Shown: positions 21,492 through 30,089 of the stretch, in pieces
Layout of the letters: every line of letters starts with the position of its first letter
How positions within the stretch are numbered: position 1 is the first letter of the stretch
Source: JAHQVI01 sp963727575
GTDB lineage: Bacteria > Pseudomonadota > Alphaproteobacteria > Rhizobiales > Rhodomicrobiaceae
Assembly: GCA_963727575.1 (NCBI GenBank)
Contig: CAVSIA010000001.1
Span: 77,479-141,478, forward strand
Length of the DNA stretch: 64,000 bases
Reading direction: 5' to 3'
Made by a program: the position numbers and the translations under genes
Notes under the pieces: generated by a model
Database searches by the model: none
What the model saw: only the letters and a program-made list of their open reading frames with translations
Told to the model about the DNA's origin: nothing

Positions 21492-22196
21492 ATGACAGCA
21501 AAGATCCTGGTCGTGGAGGATGAGGAGCCGCTGGCGCTCCTCCTGCGCTACAATCTCGAGGCCGAGGGGTTTCAGGTCCGGGTCGCCACCCGCGGCGACG
21601 AGGCGGAGATCGCCGTAGCCGAAGACCCGCCGGACCTGATCGTGCTCGACTGGATGCTGCCCGGCCTGTCCGGCCTGGAGCTGTGCCGGCGCTGGCGCAG
21701 CGGCCGCAGCTCGCGCAACATTCCGATCATCATCCTGACCGCGCGCGGCGAGGAGGCCGACCGCATTCGCGGCCTGACCACCGGAGCGGACGATTATGTC
21801 GTCAAGCCGTTTTCCGTGCCCGAACTGATGGCGCGGATCAAGGCGATCATGCGCCGGGCGAACCCGGAGCGCATCGCCAGCATGCTCACCGTTCAGGACA
21901 TCGTGCTCGACCGCGACGCGCATCGCGTGACCCGCAATGGGCGCGAAGTCCGCCTCGGGCCGACCGAGTTTCGTCTGCTGGAATTTCTGATGGAAAGCCC
22001 CGGACGGGTGTTCTCGCGCACCCAACTCCTCGATGGGGTCTGGGGCCACGACGTCTATGTCGACGAGCGCACGGTGGACGTCCATATCGGCCGTTTGCGC
22101 AAAGCCATCAATCGCGGCCGCGACCAGGACCCGATCCGCACCGTAAGAGGCGCGGGATATGCCTTCGGCGAGCGCGCCACCGTGCCGAACGTCTGA
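21492..22196 (+). CDS. phoB: Phosphate regulon response regulator PhoB
   Basis: DNA-binding response regulator that binds Pho boxes, including presumably the one before pstS. The receiver domain has the acidic pair in VVEDEEPLA, the phospho-acceptor Asp in LIVLDWMLPGLSG, and Lys in VVKPFSVPEL. The winged-helix domain has LGPTEFRLLEFLMESPGRVF and DERTVDVHIGRLRKAIN and ends YAFGERATVPNV. At 234 residues it is of the OmpR/PhoB type. It is the last gene of the cluster; with phoR as the first, the operon holds sensor, transporter, modulator and regulator. Confidence 0.97.
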   Translation: MTAKILVVEDEEPLALLLRYNLEAEGFQVRVATRGDEAEIAVAEDPPDLIVLDWMLPGLSGLELCRRWRSGRSSRNIPIIILTARGEEADRIRGLTTGADDYVVKPFSVPELMARIKAIMRRANPERIASMLTVQDIVLDRDAHRVTRNGREVRLGPTEFRLLEFLMESPGRVFSRTQLLDGVWGHDVYVDERTVDVHIGRLRKAINRGRDQDPIRTVRGAGYAFGERATVPNV

Positions 22197-22225
22197 ACCG
22201 CACTCACGCTTATATCTAAAAGATC

Positions 22226-22267
22226 AGAGAGCCGGAAGCTGGGCCCCTCTAGCTGCCTCCGGCTCTC
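22226..22267 (+). terminator. Hairpin after phoB
   Basis: An 11-bp stem AGAGAGCCGGA paired with the CTCCGGCTCTC arm at 22257-22267, with an inner AGCT/AGCT pair. It lies 30 bases after the phoB stop and before the convergent gcrA. No T-run is present, so Rho-independent ending is likely but not certain. Confidence 0.55.
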
Positions 22268-22391
22268 ACCCCCCGCTTTGGCTCCGGCGTGTCCGGCGCG
22301 ATAACCCCCGCTTCGCGCCGCAGACCACACGCATGAGTTCCTGCGCCCAGGCCCGCATTCCGCCGCATCGGGAATGCGAGGCCCCGGCGTT

Positions 22392-22895
22392 TTATTTCCT
22401 GCGGCGCGCGGCCGGCTGGAAGGCAGCCCGGGCGTGATGCTCGCAATAGGAAATGCCCTGCGTCTTGGTGTGACCGCAGAAATGGAAGTTTTCGTCCTGC
22501 GGATCGCCAATCGGCCAGCGGCACATATTCTCTTTCAGGTCGAGCAGCGGAATGCGCAGCGGTACCGGCATGCCGAGTTCCTCGATGACCGAGGGGACGA
22601 CGGAAAGCGCGACCATCGGCTTTTCGACCGGCGCATAGACCGGCTTCAGCGCGACGTTGCCATGCGTGCGATACTGCACCCGGGTCGGCCGCAGCGGCAG
22701 GTGCGAAACGCGGTTGCGCGGCCGTGCCGAGCGGACGCGCGACGTCGTTGCGCGGCCGGCAAGACCAAGTCTGTGAACTTTACCAATGACGGCATTGCGT
22801 GTGACGTCGCCGAGACGGCCAGCAATCTGGCTGGCGCTGAGCCCATCGGCCCAAAGCTTCTTAAGAAGCTCAACGCGCTCTTCGGTCCACCCCAT
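22392..22895 (-). CDS. gcrA: Cell cycle regulator GcrA
   Basis: Alphaproteobacterial transcription factor that binds sigma70 and promoters methylated at GANTC by CcrM. The 167-residue protein opens MGWTEERVELLKKLWADGLS with the helix-turn-helix SASQIAGRLGDVTRNAVIGK, and the C-terminal half carries MCRWPIGDPQDENFHFCGH and SYCEHHARAAF, the conserved sigma-interacting zinc-like region. GGAGG precedes the ATG. It is monocistronic and convergent with phoB. Confidence 0.98.
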   Translation of the reverse strand: MGWTEERVELLKKLWADGLSASQIAGRLGDVTRNAVIGKVHRLGLAGRATTSRVRSARPRNRVSHLPLRPTRVQYRTHGNVALKPVYAPVEKPMVALSVVPSVIEELGMPVPLRIPLLDLKENMCRWPIGDPQDENFHFCGHTKTQGISYCEHHARAAFQPAARRRK

Positions 22896-23354
22896 AGTTC
22901 TGCCTCCTCATACAAATCGATGTGTCTGTGGCACAAGCATTCGGTGTCCGCGGCGGCATGCACGCATCGCGATAAAAAACGCGGACGCGGCGCGGCTACG
23001 CGGAGCAAAAGCCCGTAACGGTTTACGCAGAACAAAACGCTGTACTTGAGAGAAACACCCAGCGGGCGGGACTGGTGGAGATACGATACTGCCGCTGGTT
23101 CGTGAGGACAGGAAACAAACACGCGGAGGTATTACAAGATACCCTCAACTGCCCTCGACGCCGATGATAATGCCACGGCTGCTTCGACATGACAAATAAA
23201 CGAAGTGTTAAAGGGGCTTCGGGCGTCGCGTTTTTCGCCACTCTGTGTCTTTTGTGCCAATTGACAGCCCTGCCCCAATCGCTGAATGATCCATTAAGAA
23301 GTCAAATCCCAAACCGCTGGCGGCTTTTTACCTGATAAGGAACACCATTCCGCA
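22896..23354. other. Divergent promoter region of gcrA and argD
   Basis: About 460 bases without a supported gene. The argD-proximal half is AT-richer. A TTGACA (-35-like) lies at 23261-23266, but the hexamer 17 bases on (GAATGA) is poor, so the promoter call is weak. No GANTC site was noticed. Nothing else could be named. Confidence 0.45.
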
Positions 23355-24547
23355 ATGTCCGCAGTGCTGCCCACATACGCCCGGGCCAACCTCGCCTTCG
23401 AACGGGGGGAGGGTGCCGCATTATATACGGAGACGGGCGAACGCTATCTGGATTTCGGCGCCGGGGTCGCGGTAACCGCGCTCGGCCACGCGCATCCGCA
23501 TCTGGTCGAAGCCATCCGCGAGCAGGCCGGCAAGCTCTGGCACACCTCCAACCTCTATAAGATCCCCGGCCAGGAGCGGCTCGCCCAGCGCTTATGCGCC
23601 GCCACCTTCGCCGACAAGGTGTTCTTTTCCAATTCCGGTGCCGAGGCTCTCGAAGGCGCGATCAAGATGGCGCGCAAATATATGAGCCATGACGGCAGGC
23701 CGGAGCGCTACCGCATCGTCACCTTCGAGGGCGCCTTTCACGGGCGCACGCTGGCGACCATCGCCGCAGGCAATCAGGAAAAGCACCTGGCCGGCTTCGG
23801 CCCAAGGTCGACGGCTTCGATCAGGTGCCGCTCGGCGATCTGGAGGCGACGCGCGCGGCCATCGGTCCGGAGACCGCCGCCATCCTGATCGAGCCGATTC
23901 AGGGCGAAGGCGGCGTGCGTCACGCCACATGGACCTTCCTGCGCGCGCTGCGCGATCTGGCGGACGAGCACGACATCCTGCTGGTTCTCGACGAAGTGCA
24001 GACCGGCATGGGCCGCACCGGCAAGCTGTTCGCCCATGAGTGGGCCGGCATCACGCCCGACATCATGGCCGCCGCCAAAGGGCTCGGCGGAGGCTTCCCG
24101 GTCGGCGCGGTGCTTGCGACGGATAGGGCCGCGGCGGGAATGACGGCTGGAACCCACGGCTCCACCTTCGGCGGCAATCCCATGGCGATGGCCGCCGGCA
24201 ATGCGGTGCTCGACGTCATGCTCGCCGACGGCTTCCTCGACGGCGTCCGGCAGAATGCGCTGCTTCTGAAACAGAAGCTCGCCGAGATCCAGGACTCCCA
24301 TGCCGACATCATCGAAGAGGTGCGCGGCGAGGGGCTGATGATCGGCCTGAAATGCAAGGTTCCGAGCAATCTGCTGATCGAGGCGATGCTCGGCGAGCAT
24401 ATGCTCGGCATCGGCGCCGGCGAGAACACGGTTCGCCTGCTGCCGCCGCTGATTATTGGTGAGGCCGAGATCAACGAGGCCTGTGAGAAGATCAACTCCG
24501 CCTGCGACGCAGTCAGCCGGCGGATCAGCAGTGAAGATACCGCCTGA
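23355..24547 (+). CDS. argD: Acetylornithine aminotransferase, one frame break
   Basis: PLP enzyme that converts N-acetylglutamate semialdehyde to N-acetylornithine in arginine synthesis. Conserved blocks: GERYLDFGAGVAVTALGHAH, LWHTSNLYKIPGQ, FFSNSGAEALEGAIKMARK, EGAFHGRTLAT, EPIQGEGGVR, LVLDEVQTGMGRTGK (PLP-binding Asp), and TPDIMAAAKGLGGGFPVGA with the Schiff-base Lys. One C is missing near 23802 (GGCCCAAGG for GGCCCCAAGG), which shifts the frame. About 398 residues once repaired. argF follows after one base, so both form an operon with hslO. Confidence 0.96.
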
Positions 24548-24548
24548 G

Positions 24549-25472
24549 ATGGCAATACGGCACTTTCTCGACATCGACACCTTCGACAAGGACACGCTGC
24601 AGCAGATCCTGTCGAACGCCCACGCGATGAAACGCGATCTCCGGGACGGCGCCGACCGCTTCCGCCACATCGCCGAGGGCAAGACCCTCGTGATGATGTT
24701 CGAGAAGCCGTCGACGCGCACCCGCGTCTCCTTCGACGTCGCCATGCGCAAGCTCGGCGGAGAGTCGATCGTGCTCAACAGCACCGACATGCAGCTCGGC
24801 CGCGGCGAGACCGTCGCCGACACCGCCCGCGTGCTGTCGCGCTATGCGGATGTGCTGATGCTGCGCACGACGCAGCACGAGAACCTCGTGCAACTCGCCA
24901 GCCACGCCGACATTCCGGTGATCAACGGCCTGACCGACCTGTCGCATCCGTGCCAGATCTTCGCCGACGTGATGACCTTCGAGGAAAAGAGGGGGCCGCT
25001 CGCCAACCGGCTGGTGACCTGGGTCGGCGATGCCGCCAACAACGTCGCCACCTCCTGGATCCATGCCGCCGCCCGCTTCGGCTTCACCCTGCATGTCGGC
25101 GCGCCCAAATCGCTGCAGCCCTCGGCCGAAATCCTGCATTGGGCGAAGCGCGAGGGCGCAAGTCTGGTGCTTTTCGAAGACCCGCGCGACGCGGTTGCGG
25201 GCGCGGATTGCATCGTCACCGATGTCTGGGTGTCGATGGGCCAGAACGACGAGGAGCGCCGGCTTGCGCTGCTGCGCGACTACCAGGTCGACGCCGAACT
25301 GATGAAATTGGCGGGCCGCGATGCCATATTCATGCATTGCCTGCCTGCGCAACGCGGCAAGGAAGTCACGGACGAGGTGATCGACGGCCCTCAATCCGTG
25401 GTGTTCGACGAAGCAGAAAACAGGGTCCACGCACAGCGGGCGATTTTGGCCTGGTGCCTGGGCGCCACCTGA
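24549..25472 (+). CDS. argF: Ornithine carbamoyltransferase
   Basis: Makes citrulline from ornithine and carbamoyl phosphate. The 307-residue protein has the carbamoyl phosphate site FEKPSTRTRVSFD, then LRTTQHENL, HPCQIFADVMTFEE, and the ornithine site FMHCLPAQRGKEV. The start ATG 24549 lies one base after the argD stop. Length and all active-site blocks are normal. Confidence 0.98.
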   Translation: MAIRHFLDIDTFDKDTLQQILSNAHAMKRDLRDGADRFRHIAEGKTLVMMFEKPSTRTRVSFDVAMRKLGGESIVLNSTDMQLGRGETVADTARVLSRYADVLMLRTTQHENLVQLASHADIPVINGLTDLSHPCQIFADVMTFEEKRGPLANRLVTWVGDAANNVATSWIHAAARFGFTLHVGAPKSLQPSAEILHWAKREGASLVLFEDPRDAVAGADCIVTDVWVSMGQNDEERRLALLRDYQVDAELMKLAGRDAIFMHCLPAQRGKEVTDEVIDGPQSVVFDEAENRVHAQRAILAWCLGAT

Positions 25473-25496
25473 AAAACACTCGAGACGAAGAGCCTG

Positions 25497-26444
25497 ATGG
25501 CAGACGATTTCTACGACGCGCCCGACGATTTTGTCCTCCCCTTTCAGATCGAATCTTCCGGCGCCAGAGGCCGGCTTGTTCGCATGGGACCGGCGATCAA
25601 CTCGGTCCTGGGCAAGCACGACTATCCCGAATCCGTGTCGCAACTGCTCGGCGAGGCGATGACGCTGACCGCCATGCTCGGCGCCGCGCTCAAATTCGAC
25701 GGCAAGTTCATCCTGCAGACCAACAGCGAAGGCCCGGTGAGCTTCCTGGTCGCGCAATATTACGGGCCGGGCAACATTCGCGGCTATGCCAGCTACGACG
25801 AGGCGGCGGTCAAGGCGGCGGGCGGAGCAGGGCGCGGCGAGCCTGCTCGGCCATGGTCATCTCGCCATGACCATCGATCAGGGCCCGGACATGGAGCGCT
25901 ATCAGGGCGTGGTGCCGCTCGAAGGCGACAATCTTTCCGAAGCCGCGGATCTCTATTTCCGCCAGTCCGAGCAGCTCCCGACCTTTATCAAGATCGCCAT
26001 CGCCCGGCAATATACCGGCGGCCGCGGCAGCGAGCCGGGCTTCTGGTCCTGGCGCGCCGGCGGGCTGATGGTGCAGAAGCTGACCGACGAAGGCGGCGCC
26101 TCGATGCCGTGGACGAGGACGAGGAGGACGACGCCTGGGTGCGCGCGCATCTGCTCGCCGCGACCGTCGAGGATCACGAACTGCTCGACCCGATGCTGGC
26201 GCCGGAGCGCCTGCTCTACCGGCTGTTCCACGAGGAGCGCGTGCGCGCCTTCGAGGCCAAGCCGCTGTCGTCCGACTGCCATTGCTCCACCGACCGCGTC
26301 GAGCGGATGCTGGCCAGCTTTACCGCGCAGGACATCGAGGACATGGCCGAGGACGGCCGCATCCTGGTCACCTGCGAGTTCTGCAACAGCAAATACGAAT
26401 TCTCGGCGGTTGAACTGCAGCGCAAGGCGTCAACGCTGCAATAG
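25497..26444 (+). CDS. hslO: Redox-regulated chaperone Hsp33, two frame breaks
   Basis: Holdase switched on by oxidation. The N-terminal domain holds SGARGRLVRMGPAIN and SQLLGEAMTLTAMLGAALKF; the C-terminal zinc switch has the CxC and CxxC pairs in SDCHCSTDRVERML and VTCEFCNSKYEF. One break near 25830 and an opposite one near 26104 leave the total in frame, so about 315 residues result. Between the breaks the protein reads LLGHGHLAMTIDQGPDMERY, which is the normal Hsp33 sequence. The argD-argF-hslO order is common in Rhizobiales. Confidence 0.95.
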   Translation: MADDFYDAPDDFVLPFQIESSGARGRLVRMGPAINSVLGKHDYPESVSQLLGEAMTLTAMLGAALKFDGKFILQTNSEGPVSFLVAQYYGPGNIRGYASYDEAAVKAAGGAGRGEPARPWSSRHDHRSGPGHGALSGRGAARRRQSFRSRGSLFPPVRAAPDLYQDRHRPAIYRRPRQRAGLLVLARRRADGAEADRRRRRLDAVDEDEEDDAWVRAHLLAATVEDHELLDPMLAPERLLYRLFHEERVRAFEAKPLSSDCHCSTDRVERMLASFTAQDIEDMAEDGRILVTCEFCNSKYEFSAVELQRKASTLQ

Positions 26445-26471
26445 AGCGCCCGAGCCGTATTGTGGGCTGCC

Positions 26472-26885
26472 CTATTTCGGCTGACAGACCGCGCGCACGC
26501 CCTCCGGCGGCGTGCCGTTCGGGGCGCTTGTCAGCAGCGCGCATTTGACGTCGGCCGCCTCGAAGATGCGCGTCGTGCCCTCCGCGACCTTGTCTTCCTT
26601 GGTCATCTTCAGCTCGGCGCCGGTAAAGCAGCTTTCGACTTTGCCGGCGATCGTCTCGATCAGCGCCCGGGCCGACGCATTGCCGGTCGGCGCCATGAAG
26701 GTGCAATCGGACTCGGAGGGGCAATCGGCGTTCAGCGCATCGGTCGAGCCGTAGTCCTTCTTGAGCTGAGCAACGCAGGAGGGCGCGTCCGCGGCGAACG
26801 CCGGCATTGCGCCGAGCAGCGTCGCGCAGGCGGTCACTACCATCACGCTGCGTCTCAAAACCGGCAACCGTACAATCCTGCTCAC
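26472..26885 (-). CDS. Secreted protein of unknown function
   Basis: A protein of about 137 residues with a signal peptide (cleavage near AFAADAP) and six cysteines in the mature part, in pairs such as PSCVAQL...ADCPSESDCTF and VESCFTG...VKCALL...AVCQPK, so disulphide bonds in the periplasm are likely. I do not recognise the family. Start taken at GTG 26885, which has GGGAGG eight bases upstream; an ATG at 26900 overlaps this site and is less likely. Confidence 0.8.
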   Translation of the reverse strand: MSRIVRLPVLRRSVMVVTACATLLGAMPAFAADAPSCVAQLKKDYGSTDALNADCPSESDCTFMAPTGNASARALIETIAGKVESCFTGAELKMTKEDKVAEGTTRIFEAADVKCALLTSAPNGTPPEGVRAVCQPK

Positions 26886-27128
26886 CCTTGGTCCTCCCAT
26901 CGGCTCTGCGCCTGCCCGCCTCGGGCGGTCTCGTTAGAAATCTAGGGCTGCCGGAGGCGTTCCCTGCCATCCGCCATATGTTTGCCCGCGCGGGAACCGC
27001 GATCCCCGCTCTTCCGCCGCATACTAGAACGGCACATCTTCAAACGGATTCGTTGCTGCCGCTCTATCTCTTTGTTTTGGCATCGGATTCATCCGGAAAC
27101 CGCCTCCCGCCTTTCCCGGTCCGATGCG

Positions 27129-27524
27129 CTAATTCAAACGCCGCGCCGTATAGGGGCTGTCGAGCGAGAACGCCGGAATCTCGATGTCGAACGTCTCGCC
27201 GTCCTCTGTCTCCATCGTGTACCAGCCGAGCATGATGCCCGAAGGCGTGCGCAGCGGCGCCCCGCTGGTGTAGCGGAAAGTCTCGCCCGGATCGAGCAGA
27301 GGCTGCTCGCCGACGACGCCCGCCCCGCGCACTTCCTGGGTCCGCCCCGTCGAATCGGTGATCTGCCAATGGCGTGACAGGAGCTGAATGCGCTGGTTGC
27401 CGCCATTGTAGATGTCGACCGTGTAGGCCCAGAAATAGTAGTCGCGCAGGGGCGCGGAGTCCTCCTCCAGAAAACTCGGGACGACCTTAACCGTGATGTC
27501 GCGCGTCGTGGCTTCGTAAGTCAC
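27129..27524 (-). CDS. apaG: Co2+/Mg2+ efflux-type protein ApaG
   Basis: Small beta-sandwich protein (FN3-like fold) of 131 residues. Conserved blocks: YYFWAYTVDIYNGGNQRIQL, LLSRHWQITDSTGR, VRGAGVVGEQPLLDPGETF, YTSGAPLRTPSGIMLGWY and an IEIPAFSLDSP end. ApaG is tied to cobalt and magnesium resistance and to protein-protein contacts, and its exact role is open. The start is GTG 27524 with GGGAGA in front. It lies 29 bases after metZ on the same strand. Confidence 0.96.
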   Translation of the reverse strand: MTYEATTRDITVKVVPSFLEEDSAPLRDYYFWAYTVDIYNGGNQRIQLLSRHWQITDSTGRTQEVRGAGVVGEQPLLDPGETFRYTSGAPLRTPSGIMLGWYTMETEDGETFDIEIPAFSLDSPYTARRLN

Positions 27525-27553
27525 CGACCATCTCCCGCCACATCCCGAACCGC

Positions 27554-28762
27554 TCAGGCAAGAGTGGCGCGGAACGCGTGATCCAGATCGCCCATCAGGT
27601 CGCCCGGATCTTCCAGGCCAACCGACAGGCGCAGCATGTTGTCACCAATACCCATAGCCGCCCGGACTTCCGGCGTGAAGCGCTGATGTGTCGTCGTCGC
27701 CGGATGTGAGATCAGGCTCTTGGCGTCGCCCAGATTATTGGAGATTTTGATAATTTTCAGCGCATCCATCACCCGGAACGCGGTTTCCTTGTCGCCCTTT
27801 ACGGTGAAGGCGAGCAGCGTGCCGCCGGATTTCATCTGCCGGGCGGCGAGCTCGCGCTGGGCGAAGTCGGGCCGTCCCGGATACAGAACCTTCTCGATCT
27901 CCGGACGTTCCGTGAGCGCGTCGGCAAGCGTCGCCGCGGAGGCCGACATCCGCTCGACCCGCAGCGGCAGGGTTTCGAGCCCCTTGAGCAGCACCCAGGC
28001 GTTGAACGGGCTGAGACACGGCCCCGTCTGCCGGAGATAGACTTTCAGATAGTCGTTGAGGAACTTGTCGCTGCACAGGATCACGCCGCCGAGACACCGG
28101 CCCTGCCCGTCGATATGCTTGGTCGCCGAATAGGTGACGATGTCGGCGCCGAGCGCGAGCGGCTTCTGCAGGATCGGCGTGGCGAACACATTGTCGACGA
28201 CGAACAGCGCGCCGCAATCCTTGGAGATCGCCGCCACCGCCGCCAGATCGACCAGCTCCAGCGTCGGGTTGGCGGGCGTCTCGCAGAAGAAGGCCCGCGT
28301 GTTCGGCCGGACCGCCGCGCGCCATGCGTCGAGATCGCGCCCGTCGACGAGCGTGCAGGTGACGCCGAAGCGCGGCAGCAGCTCCTCGATGACGTAGCGG
28401 CAGGAGCCGAACAGCACCTGGCTGGAGACGACATGGTCGCCGGCCTTGAGGCAGGAAAAGAACGTCGCCGTCACCGCCGCCATGCCCGATGCCGTCGACC
28501 GGGCGACCTCGGCGCCTTCGAGGATCGCCATGCGCGTCTCGAACATGGTCAGGGTCGGGTTGGAATAGCGCGTGTAGATGTAGCCTTCCTGGTCGCCCCG
28601 GAAGCGCAACTCGGCATCGCGCGCGGTTTCGTAGACGAAGCCGGAATTGAGAAAGAGCGCTTCTGAGGTTTCGCCGAACGGGCTGCGCAGGGTGCCGCCG
28701 TGAACCAGCGCCGTCGCTTCCGCCCAGCCTTTCGAGCCGGCGTCCTCATTATCCTGAGCCAT
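27554..28762 (-). CDS. metZ: O-succinylhomoserine sulfhydrylase MetZ
   Basis: PLP enzyme that makes homocysteine from O-succinylhomoserine and sulfide in methionine synthesis. The 402-residue protein has YIYTRYSNPTLTMFETRM, STASGMAAVTATFFSCLKAG, FFCETPANPTLELVDL, LFVVDNVFATPILQKPL, and the PLP Lys in TYSATKHIDGQGRCLGGVI. The last block separates MetZ from cystathionine synthases. The start is ATG 28762 (MAQDNED), after GAAAGG; the open frame continues upstream into the leader terminator, so a longer start is rejected. Expression is controlled by the SAM-II riboswitch in the leader. Confidence 0.96.
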   Translation of the reverse strand: MAQDNEDAGSKGWAEATALVHGGTLRSPFGETSEALFLNSGFVYETARDAELRFRGDQEGYIYTRYSNPTLTMFETRMAILEGAEVARSTASGMAAVTATFFSCLKAGDHVVSSQVLFGSCRYVIEELLPRFGVTCTLVDGRDLDAWRAAVRPNTRAFFCETPANPTLELVDLAAVAAISKDCGALFVVDNVFATPILQKPLALGADIVTYSATKHIDGQGRCLGGVILCSDKFLNDYLKVYLRQTGPCLSPFNAWVLLKGLETLPLRVERMSASAATLADALTERPEIEKVLYPGRPDFAQRELAARQMKSGGTLLAFTVKGDKETAFRVMDALKIIKISNNLGDAKSLISHPATTTHQRFTPEVRAAMGIGDNMLRLSVGLEDPGDLMGDLDHAFRATLA

Positions 28763-28782
28763 AAGCCATGCCTTTCGCCAAT

Positions 28783-28815
28783 AAAAAAACCGGCCGAGCC
28801 AAAAGCCGAGCCGGA
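28783..28815 (-). terminator. Intrinsic terminator in the metZ leader
   Basis: Minus strand: a GC stem of about 11 bp, CCGGCUCGGCU paired with GGCUCGGCCGG (one mismatch and two G-U pairs), a U-rich loop and then seven U residues. It lies 10-20 bases after the SAM-II core and ends 20 bases before the metZ ATG. With SAM bound, it would stop metZ transcription early. Confidence 0.85.
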
Positions 28816-28825
28816 TTGGTCGCGA

Positions 28826-28886
28826 CACGGCCTTTTTAGCGAATTGTTTAACGTGGCTGCAAGCCGGCCGGCCAAATCACCACGGG
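28826..28886 (-). ncRNA. SAM-II riboswitch
   Basis: The leader RNA contains, in order, the P1 5' arm CGUGG, UGAUUUGG, a GC segment, CUUGCAG, the P1 3' arm CCACG, UUAAACAA and GCUAAAAAGGCC. These are the conserved elements of the SAM-II (metA) aptamer. The GGCC of the last segment can pair with the GGCC in the P1 loop region to form the H-type pseudoknot that binds S-adenosylmethionine. It is placed just after the metZ promoter and just before an intrinsic terminator, so high SAM should lower MetZ. SAM-II is nearly confined to alphaproteobacteria and usually precedes metA, metX, metZ or metC. Confidence 0.95.
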
Positions 28887-28895
28887 ATAGAGTGG

Positions 28896-28923
28896 ATTAT
28901 CCGGGCCTGGGGCTTGGCGTCAA
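28896..28923 (-). promoter_or_regulatory. Sigma70-type promoter of metZ
   Basis: Minus strand: -35 TTGACG at 28918-28923 and -10 GATAAT at 28896-28901 with a 16-base spacer, each 5 of 6 to consensus. Transcription would start around 28888, only a few bases before the SAM-II P1 arm, as expected for a riboswitch leader. Confidence 0.75.
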
Positions 28924-28993
28924 GCGTCCTGTCGTTAAGATTGACGCTCGCCGCGATGGGGAGCCGCGATTCGCGGGGCGGAAGGAACGAGAA

Positions 28994-30088
28994 ATGCCAC
29001 ATCTGACCAACGGTCTGCTGCCTGCACAGACGCTGCGCGAGTTGATCGAAGCCGGGCATATTTCCGCCCGCGAGTCGATTTCGCCCGCCCAGGTTCAGCC
29101 CGCCAGCCTCGATCTGCGGCTCGGGCCGGTCGCCTACCGGGTGCGCGCCAGCTTCCTGCCGAATGCGCGCGTCAGCGTCGAGGCGAAGCTGAGCGCCTTC
29201 AGCATGCACGAAATCGACCTGACCGTCGGTGCGGTGTTGGAAACCGGATGCGTCTATGTCGTGCCGCTGCAGGAGCATCTGGCGCTGCCGCCGGCCATCT
29301 CCGCCGCCGCCAATCCGAAAAGCTCCACGGGCCGGCTCGACGTGTTCACCCGCATCATCACCGCGACCGGCCCGGCCTTCGACCAGATCCCGGCGGGATA
29401 CCAGGGTCCGCTGTATGCCGAGATCTGCCCGCAAACCTTTCCGGTGCTGGTCCGCTCCGGCTCGCTGCTGGCGCAGATCCGGTTCCGGCAGGGAACGCCC
29501 GCCCGCACCGATGCCGAGCTTCAGCGCCTGCACCGCGAGCAGCGCCTGATCTCAGGCGACACCGCGGACATCGCCGACGGCATCGCGCTGTCGGTGGACC
29601 TGTCCGGCGAGGACGTCGGCGGGCTCCTCGGCTACAGGGCCAAGCGTCATACCGGCGTCGTCGATATCGACCGTCCCGGCGCCTATCTCGTGGACGACTA
29701 TTGGGAGCCGATCCACGCCCGCAACGAGCGCCGGCTGATCCTGGACCCCGACCAGTTCTACATCCTTGCCTCGAAGGAGGCCGTGCACGTGCCGCCGACC
29801 CACGCGGCCGAGATGGAGCCGTTCAATCCGCTGGTCGGCGAATTCCGGGTGCATTATGCCGGCTTTCTCGATCCCGGCTTCGGGCATGAGGCGGCCGGGG
29901 GTGCGGGAAGCCGCGTGGTGCTGGAGGTCCGCAGCCACAAGGTTCCGTTCATGCTGGAGGACGGCCAGATCATCGGCCGGGTGATCTACGAGCAGCTCAC
30001 CGCGCTGCCCGACCAGATCTACGGCAGCGGCATCGGCTCGAACTACCAGGCGCAAGGCCTCAAGCTCTCCAAGCATTTCCGGCTGTGA
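28994..30088 (+). CDS. dcd: 2'-deoxycytidine 5'-triphosphate deaminase (long form)
   Basis: Deaminates dCTP to dUTP for thymidylate synthesis. The 364-residue protein is about twice the size of E. coli Dcd and appears to hold two dUTPase-like folds: an N-terminal one with QPASLDLRLGPVAYRVRASF and ANPKSSTGRLDVFTRIITAT (the SSxGR type active-site block), and a C-terminal one with HAAEMEPFNPLVGEFRVHYA and the end GSNYQAQGLKLSKHFRL. This matches the long Dcd family of alphaproteobacteria. Start at ATG 28994 with GGAACGA before it. It diverges from metZ, with the two starts about 230 bases apart. Confidence 0.9.
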   Translation: MPHLTNGLLPAQTLRELIEAGHISARESISPAQVQPASLDLRLGPVAYRVRASFLPNARVSVEAKLSAFSMHEIDLTVGAVLETGCVYVVPLQEHLALPPAISAAANPKSSTGRLDVFTRIITATGPAFDQIPAGYQGPLYAEICPQTFPVLVRSGSLLAQIRFRQGTPARTDAELQRLHREQRLISGDTADIADGIALSVDLSGEDVGGLLGYRAKRHTGVVDIDRPGAYLVDDYWEPIHARNERRLILDPDQFYILASKEAVHVPPTHAAEMEPFNPLVGEFRVHYAGFLDPGFGHEAAGGAGSRVVLEVRSHKVPFMLEDGQIIGRVIYEQLTALPDQIYGSGIGSNYQAQGLKLSKHFRL

Positions 30089-30089
30089 C

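Noticed and set aside
23261..23289. argD promoter with TTGACA
   Set aside because: The -35 is perfect but the hexamer at the right spacing (GAATGA) matches the -10 consensus poorly, so it is mentioned only under the intergenic entry.
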